From NCBI GenBank assembly GCA_025450555.1, contig JANWHF010000078.1, positions 1 to 11,288 of the forward strand: 11,288 bases of DNA. The letters are read 5' to 3'. Positions 1-8,400 of the stretch are shown in pieces. The DNA is from Tepidisphaeraceae bacterium. GTDB lineage: Bacteria; Planctomycetota; Phycisphaerae; Tepidisphaerales; Tepidisphaeraceae. The translations under genes and the position numbers were made by a program. The stretch's first letter is position 1; the number at the start of each line of letters is the position of its first letter. The notes under the pieces were generated by a model. That model saw only the letters and a program-made list of their open reading frames with translations, had not been told where the DNA came from and did no database searches.

Positions 1-1638
1 ATGCGGCAGGGCGGTCACAACATCGATAACCTTCGCCTGCAGGGCGGCGACAAGCGTCTCGCGCAGCTCGATCCTAAAGAACGCGATGAGCTGTTCGATT
101 TTGCCGATCGCGATCCACAAAAGATGCCGCCGGTGCCGCAGCTTCCGAGCCTGACGGCTTCGCAGGAGCAGACGGAGCGCAACGCCCGCGACATCGGCAA
201 GCAGGCCGAGTCGCTTCCCGATCCGACTCCTTCAGCGAAGATCATCCAGGCAGCCGAAAGCATGGAGCGCGCGATCGTCCATCTTCGCGGCAATCAGCTT
301 CCCGATGCCTATGACCCGCCGCAGGTGGAAGCGCTGCATGCTTTAGCAGACGCACAAAAGCAGATCGATGCGGCTCTCAAGCAGGCGCGCCAACAGCTTG
401 AAAAGCAGGATGCCGAGTCACTTAAGGAAAGCTACGTCAAGCTGCTTCAGAAGCAGAAGGCTGTCGGCCAGCAGATTGTACAGGTGGACAAGACGCCAAG
501 GGAAAACGGCGATCTTCCACGCGACGTGGCGATCAAGCTTGGGCAACTGCCCGGCGACCAGGGCAAGCTGATCGACGATGCGAATGCACTTGGAGAAAAA
601 CTCAAGCAGCTCGATTCGATCGTTTACGATTGGGCCAACCACGACATCATCAAATCGATGGGCACAGTCAAGGACAACCTGGCTAAGCCGCAGACCGGCC
701 AGCCCACGCAGTTGGCCGAGCAGCATGTCGAAGAGCAATTGCAGGACATGATCGACAGCCTTGTGCGCAAGATCGACAAGAAGGAATTCAACAGCCGCGA
801 AAACAACGGCCAGCAGCAAAACGGTAAGCCCGGGCAGAACAAGCCCAAGCTGCCCAGCGAAGCCGAGCTGCGACTGCTTCGCAAGAACCAGGAGGCCATC
901 AACAAGGGCACAACCGAGGCCGACAAGCAGGCCCAGAAAGATAAGGAACGCGTCCTCGATCTGGGCAGTCGGCAGGGGAGCATGCGCGACCTGCTGGATC
1001 AGCTCATCCAGCGCGCCAGCGAAGGCAAGATGAAGCTCGGCCCCGAGCCGGATAATCGCGATCAGCTTCCTGAAGAAGCCAGGAAGGAAGATGTGGACGA
1101 TCAGGAGCTGACCAAGAATCTTCTTGGCGACAACCCGGCCGACGATGCCGACGCCAACAAGATCAAGCTGACCGGCGACCGCATGGCCCGTTCGCGCCAA
1201 CGGCTGGCGCTCAACGATGATCCCGGCGCTGTCACGCAGGAAATCCAGAAGCGCATCGTGATCGACATCGATGACCTGATCAAAGCCGCCCAGGCCCAGC
1301 AGGCGCGGATGCAGTCCCGTCCAGGCCAGCAGCGTCAACGTCAGCGGATGGCGCAAGCACAGCGCCAGCAGCAGCAACAACAACAGCAACAGGCCCAGAA
1401 CCAGCAGCACCGCGAAGATGGAACGCAGGCGGCCACCGTTTCCCGCCTCGATCAGGGCAGCGATCCCAAAGCCGACCTATCCCAGGACCTCCAGCAGAAG
1501 CTGGGCGAATGGGGCCGGATTACGGCGCGAGATCGTCAGGCCGTCGAGCAGACTGCCGGTGAACAGGAAATCGGTAAATACAAGAATTTGATTCACGACT
1601 ATTACAAGTCGCTGGCCGAGCAGGCGTCGAAGCATTGA
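1..1638 (+). CDS. Gln-rich coiled-coil protein, probably 5'-truncated (C-terminal part of a large planctomycete envelope protein)
   Basis: The frame is open from base 1 to a TGA at 1636-1638, 545 codons. An ATG occupies bases 1-3, but the first residues already look like the middle of a helical protein, with no signal peptide or membrane segment, so I believe the true start lies upstream. The composition is highly polar (Gln, Lys, Asp, Ala) with long predicted coiled-coil stretches at about 80-160, 195-265 and 285-345. A Gln/Arg-rich tract follows near 441-475, including nine consecutive Gln at 456-464. The last 30 residues (KYKNLIHDYYKSLAEQ) resemble the C-terminal end of large DUF4175-like planctomycete proteins encoded with MoxR/BatA-type genes; this is recollection, not a search. 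The gene lies 92 bases upstream of the squalene-cyclase-like gene on the same strand, so co-transcription is likely. Coding is certain; function is unknown. Confidence 0.8.
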   Translation: MRQGGHNIDNLRLQGGDKRLAQLDPKERDELFDFADRDPQKMPPVPQLPSLTASQEQTERNARDIGKQAESLPDPTPSAKIIQAAESMERAIVHLRGNQLPDAYDPPQVEALHALADAQKQIDAALKQARQQLEKQDAESLKESYVKLLQKQKAVGQQIVQVDKTPRENGDLPRDVAIKLGQLPGDQGKLIDDANALGEKLKQLDSIVYDWANHDIIKSMGTVKDNLAKPQTGQPTQLAEQHVEEQLQDMIDSLVRKIDKKEFNSRENNGQQQNGKPGQNKPKLPSEAELRLLRKNQEAINKGTTEADKQAQKDKERVLDLGSRQGSMRDLLDQLIQRASEGKMKLGPEPDNRDQLPEEARKEDVDDQELTKNLLGDNPADDADANKIKLTGDRMARSRQRLALNDDPGAVTQEIQKRIVIDIDDLIKAAQAQQARMQSRPGQQRQRQRMAQAQRQQQQQQQQQAQNQQHREDGTQAATVSRLDQGSDPKADLSQDLQQKLGEWGRITARDRQAVEQTAGEQEIGKYKNLIHDYYKSLAEQASKH

Positions 1639-1686
1639 GTGCTTTATCGCGCCAGAAGTCGCGTCGCGCGTTTGTGCCCTTTTAGC

Positions 1687-1704
1687 CGCCCCGCCTGCGG
1701 GGCG
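1687..1704. repeat. GC-rich hairpin between two co-directional genes
   Basis: CGCCCCGC at 1687-1694 and GCGGGGCG at 1697-1704 form a perfect 8-base inverted repeat (7 pairs with a 4-base loop in practice). It lies between the stop at 1638 and the ribosome binding site at 1719. There is no T-run after it, so it is not a canonical intrinsic terminator. It may be an mRNA processing or stability hairpin, or a short dispersed palindrome. Confidence 0.5.
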
Positions 1705-1718
1705 CGTAACTGCAAACC

Positions 1719-1722
1719 GGAG
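1719..1722 (+). promoter_or_regulatory. Ribosome binding site for the squalene-cyclase-like gene
   Basis: GGAG ends 8 bases before the ATG at 1731. This supports that start, even though it gives the protein an N-terminal tail ahead of the signal sequence. Confidence 0.6.
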
Positions 1723-1730
1723 AACGAATC

Positions 1731-2903
1731 ATGATGTACCCAGACGTCTCCGAATTAAATGATTCATTTCCATCAGCGCCCCGTGCCCCAAGAAAGCATT
1801 CAACGATTCTCGCGCTGGTGCTCTCCGCCGCGATGGCCGCTCCAATGTCACTCGCTCTCGCCGATCCTCCGCCGGCGGCGCCGCCAAAAACCCCGCGCAC
1901 GCTGGCGAAAACCCCCAATCAGGTTCGCGGCGACGAAATCAACGAGGCTCAGAAGGCCGCGGTTGAGAAAGGTCTCGCCTGGCTCGCACGCCGACAGCAT
2001 CTTCCCAATGGTCAAATGGACCCCAACTGGCATGGCTACTCCAATCATGCCGGCATCACCGGGCTCGCGGGCCTCGCATTCATGGAAGCGGGTAACTTGC
2101 CCGGCCGCGGAAAATATGGTCGCGAAACGCAACGCTGCCTCGACTTTGTCCTGGCAAGCTGCCAGGAGAGCGGCCTGATCACCTCCGATGCCAGTCAGGG
2201 GCCGATGTATGGTCACGGCTTCGCCACGCTCTTCCTGGGTGAGGTTTATGGCATGACTCACGATGAGTCGATCAAGGAAAAACTTCAGAAAGCGGTGAAG
2301 CTGATCGAGAAGACGCAGAACCCCGAAGGCGGCTGGCGCTATCAGCCGGCGCCGTACGATGCCGATATCTCGGTCACCATCTGCCAGGTCATGGGCCTGC
2401 GATCCGCACGCGATGCGGGCATCAAGGTCGAAGCCGACACGATCAATAAGGCGATCGAATACGTTAAGCGGTGTCAGAATCCCGACGGCGGCTTCAGCTA
2501 CATGGCCAACATGGGCGGCGGGGGAGGCAGCGCCTTCCCTCGCTCTGCTGCGGGTGTGTGCGCGCTCTACTATTCGGGCGTCTTCCAGGGCGATGAAATC
2601 GAAAAGGGCTTGAAATACGTCATGGATTTCACGCCCGGCCGCGGCGGAATGCTCAACGAAGGCCATTACTTTTATGGCTATTACTACGCCACGCAATGCA
2701 CGTTCCTTGCGGGCGGCAAGTACTGGGCCGAGTTCTACCCGGCCATTCGCGATGAACTGATCCACCGCCAGCAGCAAAGCCAGGGTGGCGACCACTGGGA
2801 CGGCGACTTCAGCGAAGACTACGCCACCTCCATGGCCCTGATCATCCTGGGTATCCCGAATCGGTACCTCCCCGTCTTCGCGGGCAAAGGCCCGGGGAGC
2901 TAA
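1731..2903 (+). CDS. Exported prenyltransferase/squalene-oxidase-repeat (terpene cyclase-like fold) protein
   Basis: The protein has 390 residues. A polar N-terminal tail (1-21) precedes a basic/hydrophobic export signal (about 21-44, LALVLSAAMAAPMSLALA) with a likely cleavage after ALA at 44, then a Pro-rich linker. Residues about 75-375 carry alpha/alpha-toroid repeats of the squalene cyclase/prenyltransferase type. The best are KTQNPEGGWRYQP near 194-206 followed by DADISVT near 210-216, and RCQNPDGGFSYM near 247-258. Weaker repeats lie near 80-118 and 340-372. True squalene-hopene cyclases are about 630 residues with an Asp-rich DXDD motif; this protein is shorter and only has DADIS at 210-214, so cyclase activity should not be assumed. 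Similar exported toroid proteins of unknown function are common in planctomycetes, often near MoxR/BatA/coiled-coil genes, which fits the upstream neighbour. The fold call is firm; the role is unknown. Confidence 0.88.
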   Translation: MMYPDVSELNDSFPSAPRAPRKHSTILALVLSAAMAAPMSLALADPPPAAPPKTPRTLAKTPNQVRGDEINEAQKAAVEKGLAWLARRQHLPNGQMDPNWHGYSNHAGITGLAGLAFMEAGNLPGRGKYGRETQRCLDFVLASCQESGLITSDASQGPMYGHGFATLFLGEVYGMTHDESIKEKLQKAVKLIEKTQNPEGGWRYQPAPYDADISVTICQVMGLRSARDAGIKVEADTINKAIEYVKRCQNPDGGFSYMANMGGGGGSAFPRSAAGVCALYYSGVFQGDEIEKGLKYVMDFTPGRGGMLNEGHYFYGYYYATQCTFLAGGKYWAEFYPAIRDELIHRQQQSQGGDHWDGDFSEDYATSMALIILGIPNRYLPVFAGKGPGS

Positions 2904-2907
2904 GAAG

Positions 2908-3249
2908 AAGAATCTACCACGGAGCGACACGGAGGCGCGGTTCTGCTGAAGTGAGTGCGGACGCGGGGGATGTGATCAGGATTTGTTTATTGTCCGTTTT
3001 CAGTAATCACTTTTGCGCCAAGGGCGCCAAGGAAGCCAAGATCGCCAAGAAGAAAATTTATAAATGATTTTCTTGGCGCTCTTGGCCTCCTTGGCGTGCT
3101 TGGCGCTTAAAGACACGGTAAAACGCGAAGTCCCGAAAAACCGGCCCGATCTTGTTCACAAAAATCAAAATGAATCGGCATCCCTCGCATCGGCACTCGT
3201 TCCACCAGAACCCGGCCTCCGTGCCTCCGTGCCTCCGTGGTAAATCTTT
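2908..3249. repeat. Nested palindromic interspersed repeat, copy 1 (MITE-like)
   Basis: This stretch of about 340 bases starts five bases after the stop at 2903 and fills the gap to the next gene. The outer arms are imperfect inverted repeats: TACCACGGA at 2915-2923 and its match TCCGTGGTA near 3234-3242, continuing inward through GGTTCTG (2939-2945, matched by CAGAACC at 3207-3213) and a GAGTGC/GATGCG-like tract. The inner hairpin (3015-3060 against 3061-3106) pairs about 46 bases with roughly six mismatches. Each inner arm is a 9-base tandem repeat with consensus NNGCCAAGR, and the apex is AATTTATAA (3055-3063). The right arm has three tandem CCTCCGTG units (3216-3239). A second copy at 9681-9901 shares outer arms, inner hairpin and apex. 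No open reading frame for a transposase is inside. Confidence 0.85.
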
Positions 3250-4558
3250 TCCTCTGGTCTGCGCGACCGCATGCCTCGCAGTTTTAGTGATTACGGGCCT
3301 GGCGCGCGCACAGAGTTCCTGGACGCTCACCACCGCCGATTTTCATACGGACCCTATACTGCTCGATGGCATCGACGATTCTGGGATCCACGTCTCGGCC
3401 CTCTCCGATCGGACAAAACGCGTCGTGGCGTTGGACCATTTCCTGGAGCTCACGCGCCAGGGCGTCCCCGAAGCGATCACCGGCAAATTTGTATTGCACA
3501 TGGCCGGCGGCGATCGCCTGGGCGGTCAACCGGTGGGAATGAAAGGCAACGATCTCGTATGGGAAAGCCCGGTTCTGGGGCAGCTTCGCCTGCCGATGAA
3601 GCGCCTCATTGGGATCACCCAGCCCGGTAAGACGCCGCCGGATGCGCGGCCGCGGATGGACATCGTCTCGTTGGCCAATGGCGACACGCTCAAGGGCATC
3701 GTCACCAACATCGGCGATGGAAAAGTCGCGGTTCAAGCCGACGCCGGCAACAGCGAAATCGCTCTGTCTTCGGTTGCGTCGATCGACTTTGCTGCAACCG
3801 GCGGCGCCGCCATGCCGCAAAAGGCGTTTCGCGTGCGCTTTGAAGACGGCTCTTCGATTGTCGCAACGACGCTGGCGCTGAGCGACGATCATCTGAAGCT
3901 GGACTTAAGCAAAGATGAAAACCGCCAGGTCGATCTGAAACACATCATCGCCATCGAGCAGGTGAACGGCCCCGTGAGCTGGCTCTCCAGCCGCGCACCC
4001 ATCGAGAACATTTATGTTCCTTACTTTGGCAATCGCCTGCTCTACCCCGCGCGGATGGACGCCAACTACCGCGGCAGCGACATTCGCTTCGGCGAGCAGC
4101 GCTTCGTACGCGGGATCGGCGTGCATGCCTATTCTCGGCTCGCATGGACCCTCGACGGCTCATACAAAGCATTTCGCACGCGGTTCGCCATCGATGGCGA
4201 TTCGCCACTGGCCGACGTTACCGTGCGCATCAAGTTGGACGACAAGGTCGCCTACGAAAAACAACACGTCGATGCCGGTGTGCTGTCGCCAGTTGTCTTG
4301 CTGGAACTGAAGGACGCCAAGCGGCTCACGCTCGAAGTCGATTTCGGCGACGGCGGCGGCGCCCAGGACCGCCTGAACTGGATTGAGCCCGCGCTGATGA
4401 AGACCCTGCCTCCGCCACCACCTCCGCCTCCTGCTCCAGCACCGACGACCTTGCCCTCCACGCAGCCCTCGAGCCAACCATCGCCCCAAACCCAGCCCGC
4501 TGCACCTTCGACCCAGCCGGCATCACCAACGACCAAGCCGACGGACCACGAGCAATGA
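3170..4558 (+). CDS. Exported NPCBM-domain protein with N-terminal beta-barrel-like repeats
   Basis: With the ATG at 3170 the product is 462 residues. Other starts are TTG 3152 and GTG 3221. None has a clear ribosome binding site. GTG 3221 would give a compact 30-residue signal peptide (charged LRGK, hydrophobic core, ARA then QSS), and may be the real start. After the signal come three related segments built around a GD-x-L-x-G or ED-G pattern and ending in a hydrophobic I-x-F or I-x-Q strand (about 92-146, 162-212, 218-266). Residues about 268-410 match the NPCBM carbohydrate-binding family: GIGVHAYSRLAWTL, then FRTRFAIDGD, DVTVRIKLDDKVAYE and DRLNWIEPAL near the end. The tail is low-complexity Pro/Thr/Gln with eight consecutive Pro. 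The likely role is an extracytoplasmic, glycan-binding structural or adhesion protein (inference). No catalytic domain is visible. The first coding bases lie inside the palindromic repeat. Confidence 0.87.
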   Translation: MNRHPSHRHSFHQNPASVPPCLRGKSFPLVCATACLAVLVITGLARAQSSWTLTTADFHTDPILLDGIDDSGIHVSALSDRTKRVVALDHFLELTRQGVPEAITGKFVLHMAGGDRLGGQPVGMKGNDLVWESPVLGQLRLPMKRLIGITQPGKTPPDARPRMDIVSLANGDTLKGIVTNIGDGKVAVQADAGNSEIALSSVASIDFAATGGAAMPQKAFRVRFEDGSSIVATTLALSDDHLKLDLSKDENRQVDLKHIIAIEQVNGPVSWLSSRAPIENIYVPYFGNRLLYPARMDANYRGSDIRFGEQRFVRGIGVHAYSRLAWTLDGSYKAFRTRFAIDGDSPLADVTVRIKLDDKVAYEKQHVDAGVLSPVVLLELKDAKRLTLEVDFGDGGGAQDRLNWIEPALMKTLPPPPPPPPAPAPTTLPSTQPSSQPSPQTQPAAPSTQPASPTTKPTDHEQ

Positions 4559-4620
4559 AGACTTCCTGAGCTGATCGCCGCGTCACCGAACCCGGTTAAG
4601 AAAACAATTTAACTCCCGCC

Positions 4621-4660
4621 CAGCGCACATGGTCCGGCTGATGCCAATCGCCGGCCGCTG
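4621..4660 (+). terminator. Possible terminator-like hairpin after the NPCBM gene
   Basis: CAGCG (4621-4625) can pair with CGCTG (4656-4660), and inside it CCGGC (4634-4638) with GCCGG (4650-4654). A T-rich stretch (TTGTTCATTTTG) follows. The stem is interrupted by internal loops, so this is only a candidate for ending transcription of the upstream gene before the sigma-factor promoter. Confidence 0.3.
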
Positions 4661-4670
4661 TTGTTCATTT

Positions 4671-4695
4671 TGAAACTTTTTGCGCGCGCCGCGTG
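4671..4695 (+). promoter_or_regulatory. Candidate ECF-sigma promoter upstream of the sigma factor gene
   Basis: TGAAAC (4671-4676) followed by a T-run, then 15 bases, then CGTG (4692-4695), resembles the TGAAAC / CGTA-CGTC pattern of many ECF sigma promoters. Family spacing is usually about 16-17, so it is slightly short. Transcription would start near 4702, ahead of the GTG at 4735 and its ribosome binding site. This arrangement suggests auto-regulation, which is common for ECF factors, but this is inference. Confidence 0.4.
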
Positions 4696-4723
4696 TCCAA
4701 TGATCGTTCTTACTGGCGTTACT

Positions 4724-4727
4724 GGAG
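4724..4727 (+). promoter_or_regulatory. Ribosome binding site that decides the sigma factor start
   Basis: GGAG ends 7 bases before GTG 4735. The earlier in-frame GTG at 4693 has no such motif and would add 14 residues unlike the usual start of ECF factors, so 4735 is preferred. Confidence 0.6.
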
Positions 4728-4734
4728 CATTTGC

Positions 4735-5316
4735 GTGGACGACAGCGAAGAGGCGCTTGTCCTTCGGAGCCAGGGTGGCGACCGGCGGGCGTTTGAGGAA
4801 CTGATCCGCCGGACGGCCCGGCTGGTGTACGCCAAGCTCTATCTGGAAACAGCCGACGCGCACCAGGCCGACGACCTTTCGCAGGAAACGTTTCTCACCG
4901 CCTGGCGATCGATCGGCCAACTGCACGAGCGCAGCGGATTTCGCCCGTGGCTATTCTCGATCGCGCGGACCGTCTTGATTGATTCGATGCGGCGCGATTC
5001 GCGAAAAAAGCGCGGCGGAAGGACGGGGCGAGAGCTGGCGGAATTTCCACGGCTGGTAGCCGACGCGACATCGGACCCGGCTCATGCCGCGGGGGCGAGT
5101 GAAGAGCGGGAGCGCGTGCTCGAGCTTCTGCGGACGCTGCCGGCTGAATATCGCGAGCCGCTGATGCTTCGGTACATCGCCGGGGCGGATTACGAGGAAA
5201 TTGGAAAGCAACTGGGATTGTCGAACGGATCGCTGCGCGGGCTTTTGCATCGCGGGATGAACCGTCTGCGCGAGGAGCTGCGGCGCGCGAAGATTGGATC
5301 GCGAGATGAATCTTAA
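4735..5316 (+). CDS. ECF-type RNA polymerase sigma factor (sigma-70 family)
   Basis: The product is 193 residues from GTG 4735, the normal size for a two-domain ECF sigma factor. Region 2 spans about 15-88: the core-polymerase binding segment includes DDLSQETFLTAWRSI (46-60), and region 2.4 is FRPWLFSIARTVLIDSMRR (69-87), which would read the -10 element. A basic linker (KKRGGRTGR) leads to region 4 at about 125-183. There LPAEYREPLMLRYIAGADYE leads into a helix-turn-helix, EIGKQLGLSNGSLRGLLHRG (155-174), for -35 recognition. No extra C-terminal domain is present. The next gene, 153 bases downstream, begins with a zinc-finger anti-sigma domain, so the two are very likely a cognate pair. A TGAAAC/CGTG pair upstream suggests self-activation. 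The family call is secure; the ECF group and regulon cannot be told from here. Confidence 0.93.
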   Translation: MDDSEEALVLRSQGGDRRAFEELIRRTARLVYAKLYLETADAHQADDLSQETFLTAWRSIGQLHERSGFRPWLFSIARTVLIDSMRRDSRKKRGGRTGRELAEFPRLVADATSDPAHAAGASEERERVLELLRTLPAEYREPLMLRYIAGADYEEIGKQLGLSNGSLRGLLHRGMNRLREELRRAKIGSRDES

Positions 5317-5352
5317 AAGTTGTGCATCACCATCAGCAGACCTCCCTCTCAC

Positions 5353-5380
5353 TCCCTCCCCCGGAGTACCGGGAGAGGGA
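5353..5380. repeat. Pyrimidine-rich hairpin repeat between sigma and anti-sigma genes
   Basis: TCCCTCCCCCGG (5353-5364) pairs with CCGGGAGAGGGA (5369-5380) around the loop AGTA, a 12-base stem with one mismatch. From memory, similar CTCCCGGAGTACCGGGAG hairpins are dispersed in planctomycete genomes. It lies 37 bases after the sigma stop and could lower transcription or shape mRNA decay between the two genes. There is no T-run, so a strong terminator is unlikely. Confidence 0.6.
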
Positions 5381-5469
5381 AGAAGAGTTGGAAGCTCTGC
5401 GAGACGCATGAAAATTGCAATGGAATGAAAAACAGGCGTTATGCGGGTCGCAGCGCATGACGGGCAGTT

Positions 5470-8400
5470 ATGAATGAACATCCACTGGAACAGATTGATG
5501 CCTTTGTCGCGGGCGGCTTGACCGACCGGGAGCGGACGGAATTTGAAGCGCACGTGGAAGCTTGCCCAACGTGTGCCACGGCACTGGCGGAGGCCAAGGA
5601 TATGGATGCGGCAGTCAATCAGCTTTTCGCATTCGCCCGCCCGGGCGGCGGCTTTGAAGATCGAATCGTGCGGAATCTCAATCGGCCGAAGCTCAAGCGG
5701 CAATGGGTCCATCCGATCGTGCGGAAAGTCGCCGTCGGCGTCGCCGCGACGATCTTTGTGGGCGGGATCGGATACGTCGGCAACGCGATGATGAATGGGC
5801 AGTCGGTGTGGTTCGGGCATTTTGTGAGACAAGGGCATTCGACGGCATTGGGATGGGCAGTGAGCGATGCGGCACCCGCGGATAAATCATTTCTTGCCAA
5901 GTTACCTTCGAAGCCGCAAGCCGCCAGAGCCCTTAACGAGTTTTCCGATCAGAAGGAATCGGAACTTGGAGGGCGATATCGCAGTAATGTGGCAGCACCG
6001 CAAGACGACAAAGACAGCGTCCTGCTTCCCACCAACGATTCAAGCGGTGAGGATCAAATTGCCGGGGGCGTTAAGAAGGCTGAAGCAAAGACTGAGTACG
6101 AATCCCTTGGGAAGCTGCAGTCGAATCCGCAATTGCAGCAATCACAGAAGCTCGCATACCAGTCTTATTACGCGCTGGGTGTTCAGCCGCCGGTCGAGCA
6201 GCCAAAAGAGCCTGGACAAAATAACTACGCCTTCGGCGGAAACGCGGGGGGCGGAGCGGGTCCGGCCCCGGCGGCTAAGCCGATGGATAGCCTCGGGCGC
6301 AACGACCGCTCGGCGGGCGCTTCGGTCAACGGGAGTTTGCGCGATGCTCGGTCCAACCTGGCAACCGGAGCGGCGCAACAGAGTGCCGAAGCTGGCGTGG
6401 TTCGGAGTCCCAGCGCTTCCGAGGGAAGGGCGGCTGAGGACAAATCGGGCGCGCCAGATTCCGCGATTGCCGCGTCGCCCCAGGCCGATCACATCGACCG
6501 TCCGACAACCCAACCTGCCGAAGGCCGAAAGATCATCCGCAGCGGCGAGATGGAATTTGAAGTCGATAACTTCGAAACAGCCGTCGAGCGCATTCAGAAA
6601 ATCGTGGCCGAAGAAAGCGGCTTCGTCTCCACCACCGAATCCGACAAGCTGCCTAATGGGAAGGTGAAAGGGCGGGTCGTCCTTCGCTGCCCGCCTGATC
6701 GGCTCGACACGCTGGTGCTCAAGCTGCGCGGGATCGGCGATCTGCACACGCAGCGAATCGGCGCGCAGGATATCACCAAGCAGTACACCGACCTGGCCAG
6801 CGGGCTTCGCGCGGCACGGGCGATGGAAGATCGGCTGCTGGAGATCATCAAGACCGGCAAGGGGCAGGTGAAGGACCTGCTGGAAGCCGAGAAGCAGCTT
6901 GGCGTCTGGCGGGAAAAGATCGAGCAGATTGAAGGGGAAATCCGCTATGACAACAATCTCGTTTCGCTTTCGACACTCACCGTGACGCTGGCCGAGCGAG
7001 ATATCCAGACGCCGGCATTCGCGAGCGAAACGGAGACGGTGAATCTCTCGCTGGAGACGGAAAAAGTTGAAGAGGACTATCAGAAGGTGCGGGATGCGAT
7101 CGACCAGGCCAAAGGGCGCATCACCGCTTCGGAGCTGAAGCAGTTCGATGCCGGCCAATATCGCGCGACGATCAGCGCTCAGTTGCCACCGGATAAGGCG
7201 GAGCCATTTCTAGCGCGCGTTAGGCAGCTTGATGGAAGGCTCGCCCATTTCGAGCGCCAGCGCACCCAGAGCACATCCAACGGAAATACCGCCCGCACCG
7301 ATCCGCTCCGCGTCAAGCAGGAAGATGTGGTCGTCAATCTGACGATCTACAACCTGGCCAACATCGCGCCGCGGCGAACGAGCAATCTCGTCGTCGTCGC
7401 GGCCAACGTGGATCAGGCTTATCAATCGCTGATTGACCAGGTCAATTCGATCGATGGGAAAGTGGTCACATCCGCCATCACTCGACCAACGGCCGAGCAG
7501 ACCGATGCCTCGCTGAATTTCAATGTGCCGGCCGACAAGGCGGACTTGATGCTGACCGCCATCCGCGGCGCGGGCGAAGTGGTCAAGAGCGACGTGACTG
7601 AAAGTCCCGATTCGCAGAATGTCACCGAATCCAAGCGCGGCTTCTCCATCACGCTCGCATCGCTCAACGCTTTCGCAGCACGCGAAAGCCAGCAGATCCA
7701 GCTCGCGGCGTCGGATGTGCCTGCGGAGTTCAACGATTTGCTGAGCGCGGCGCGCGACAAGGGGGGGCGCATCGCCAATTCTCAGCTCAACGAGCAGGAT
7801 CGCCAGAACATCGTCGGCACGCTGACCTTCTGGATTCCGCGCGATGCGCTGCCGGCGATCGAGCAGGCGTTTGGAAAATCGGCCGAAGTGGTGTCGCGCA
7901 TGGTGACGCGCTCGAACGACACACAAAACACCGTCGATACAAAGATCCAGTTCCAGGTGACCGTCAGCAGCGCCGATCGGCTGCCGGCGCGCCAGACCGT
8001 GCAGGTCACGCTGGCGGCGGCGAACGTGCCGGACACGCTCAATGCGATTCGGGCCGCGCTGCCCAAAGGGGCGCGGGTGCTGATGTCGCAGCTCGATCAG
8101 CAGGATCCGCAGAACATCAGCGGCAAGCTCGTGTTTGATTTGCCTGAAGGCTCGGATGCGAAGGTCATGGAGATATTGAAAAAGCAGACCGCGACGCTTT
8201 CGCGCCAGATCAAGCGGATTCCCGATGGGCAGATCGCGGTTGAGAAGGACCGGTATGAAGCGATGCTGGTCAGCGCCGATCATCAGCCGCCGAGGCAGAC
8301 AGTGGTGGAGAAGGTGCTGGTGGGTGATGTCGATCAGGCGGTCGACGATTTTGTCGCGGCCGCTTCCAGCGCGGGCGGCCGTCAGGTGGACAATCCGCAG

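Noticed and set aside
418..1410. 330-codon frame on the minus strand
   Set aside because: It is antisense to the coiled-coil gene. Its Leu-rich stretches come from the complement of CAG/CAA and AAG/GAG codons, and the plus-strand frame has the better protein character.
1848..2930. 360-codon frame on the minus strand
   Set aside because: It lies opposite the squalene-cyclase-like gene, whose repeats and export signal are clear. Long antisense frames are expected in GC-rich coding DNA.
3015..3106. Short regularly spaced repeats considered as a CRISPR array
   Set aside because: The period is 9 bases with no spacers, and the two halves are inverted arms of one hairpin.
3058..3333. 91-codon minus-strand frame over the first palindromic element
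   Set aside because: Its residues are translations of the GCCAAG and CCTCCGTG repeat units, a common source of false genes.
4693..4734. Earlier GTG start for the sigma factor
   Set aside because: There is no ribosome binding site, the extra residues are unlike ECF N-termini, and it overlaps the candidate -10 element.
4951..5838. 295-codon frame on the minus strand
   Set aside because: It overlaps the sigma factor and the zinc-finger start of the next gene, both of which have recognisable motifs, and it translates a dispersed repeat in the gap.
5867..6667. 266-codon plus-strand frame inside the DUF4349 gene
   Set aside because: It overlaps the disordered linker in another frame and is Arg/Ser/Pro-rich, as expected from frame-shifted GC-rich sequence.
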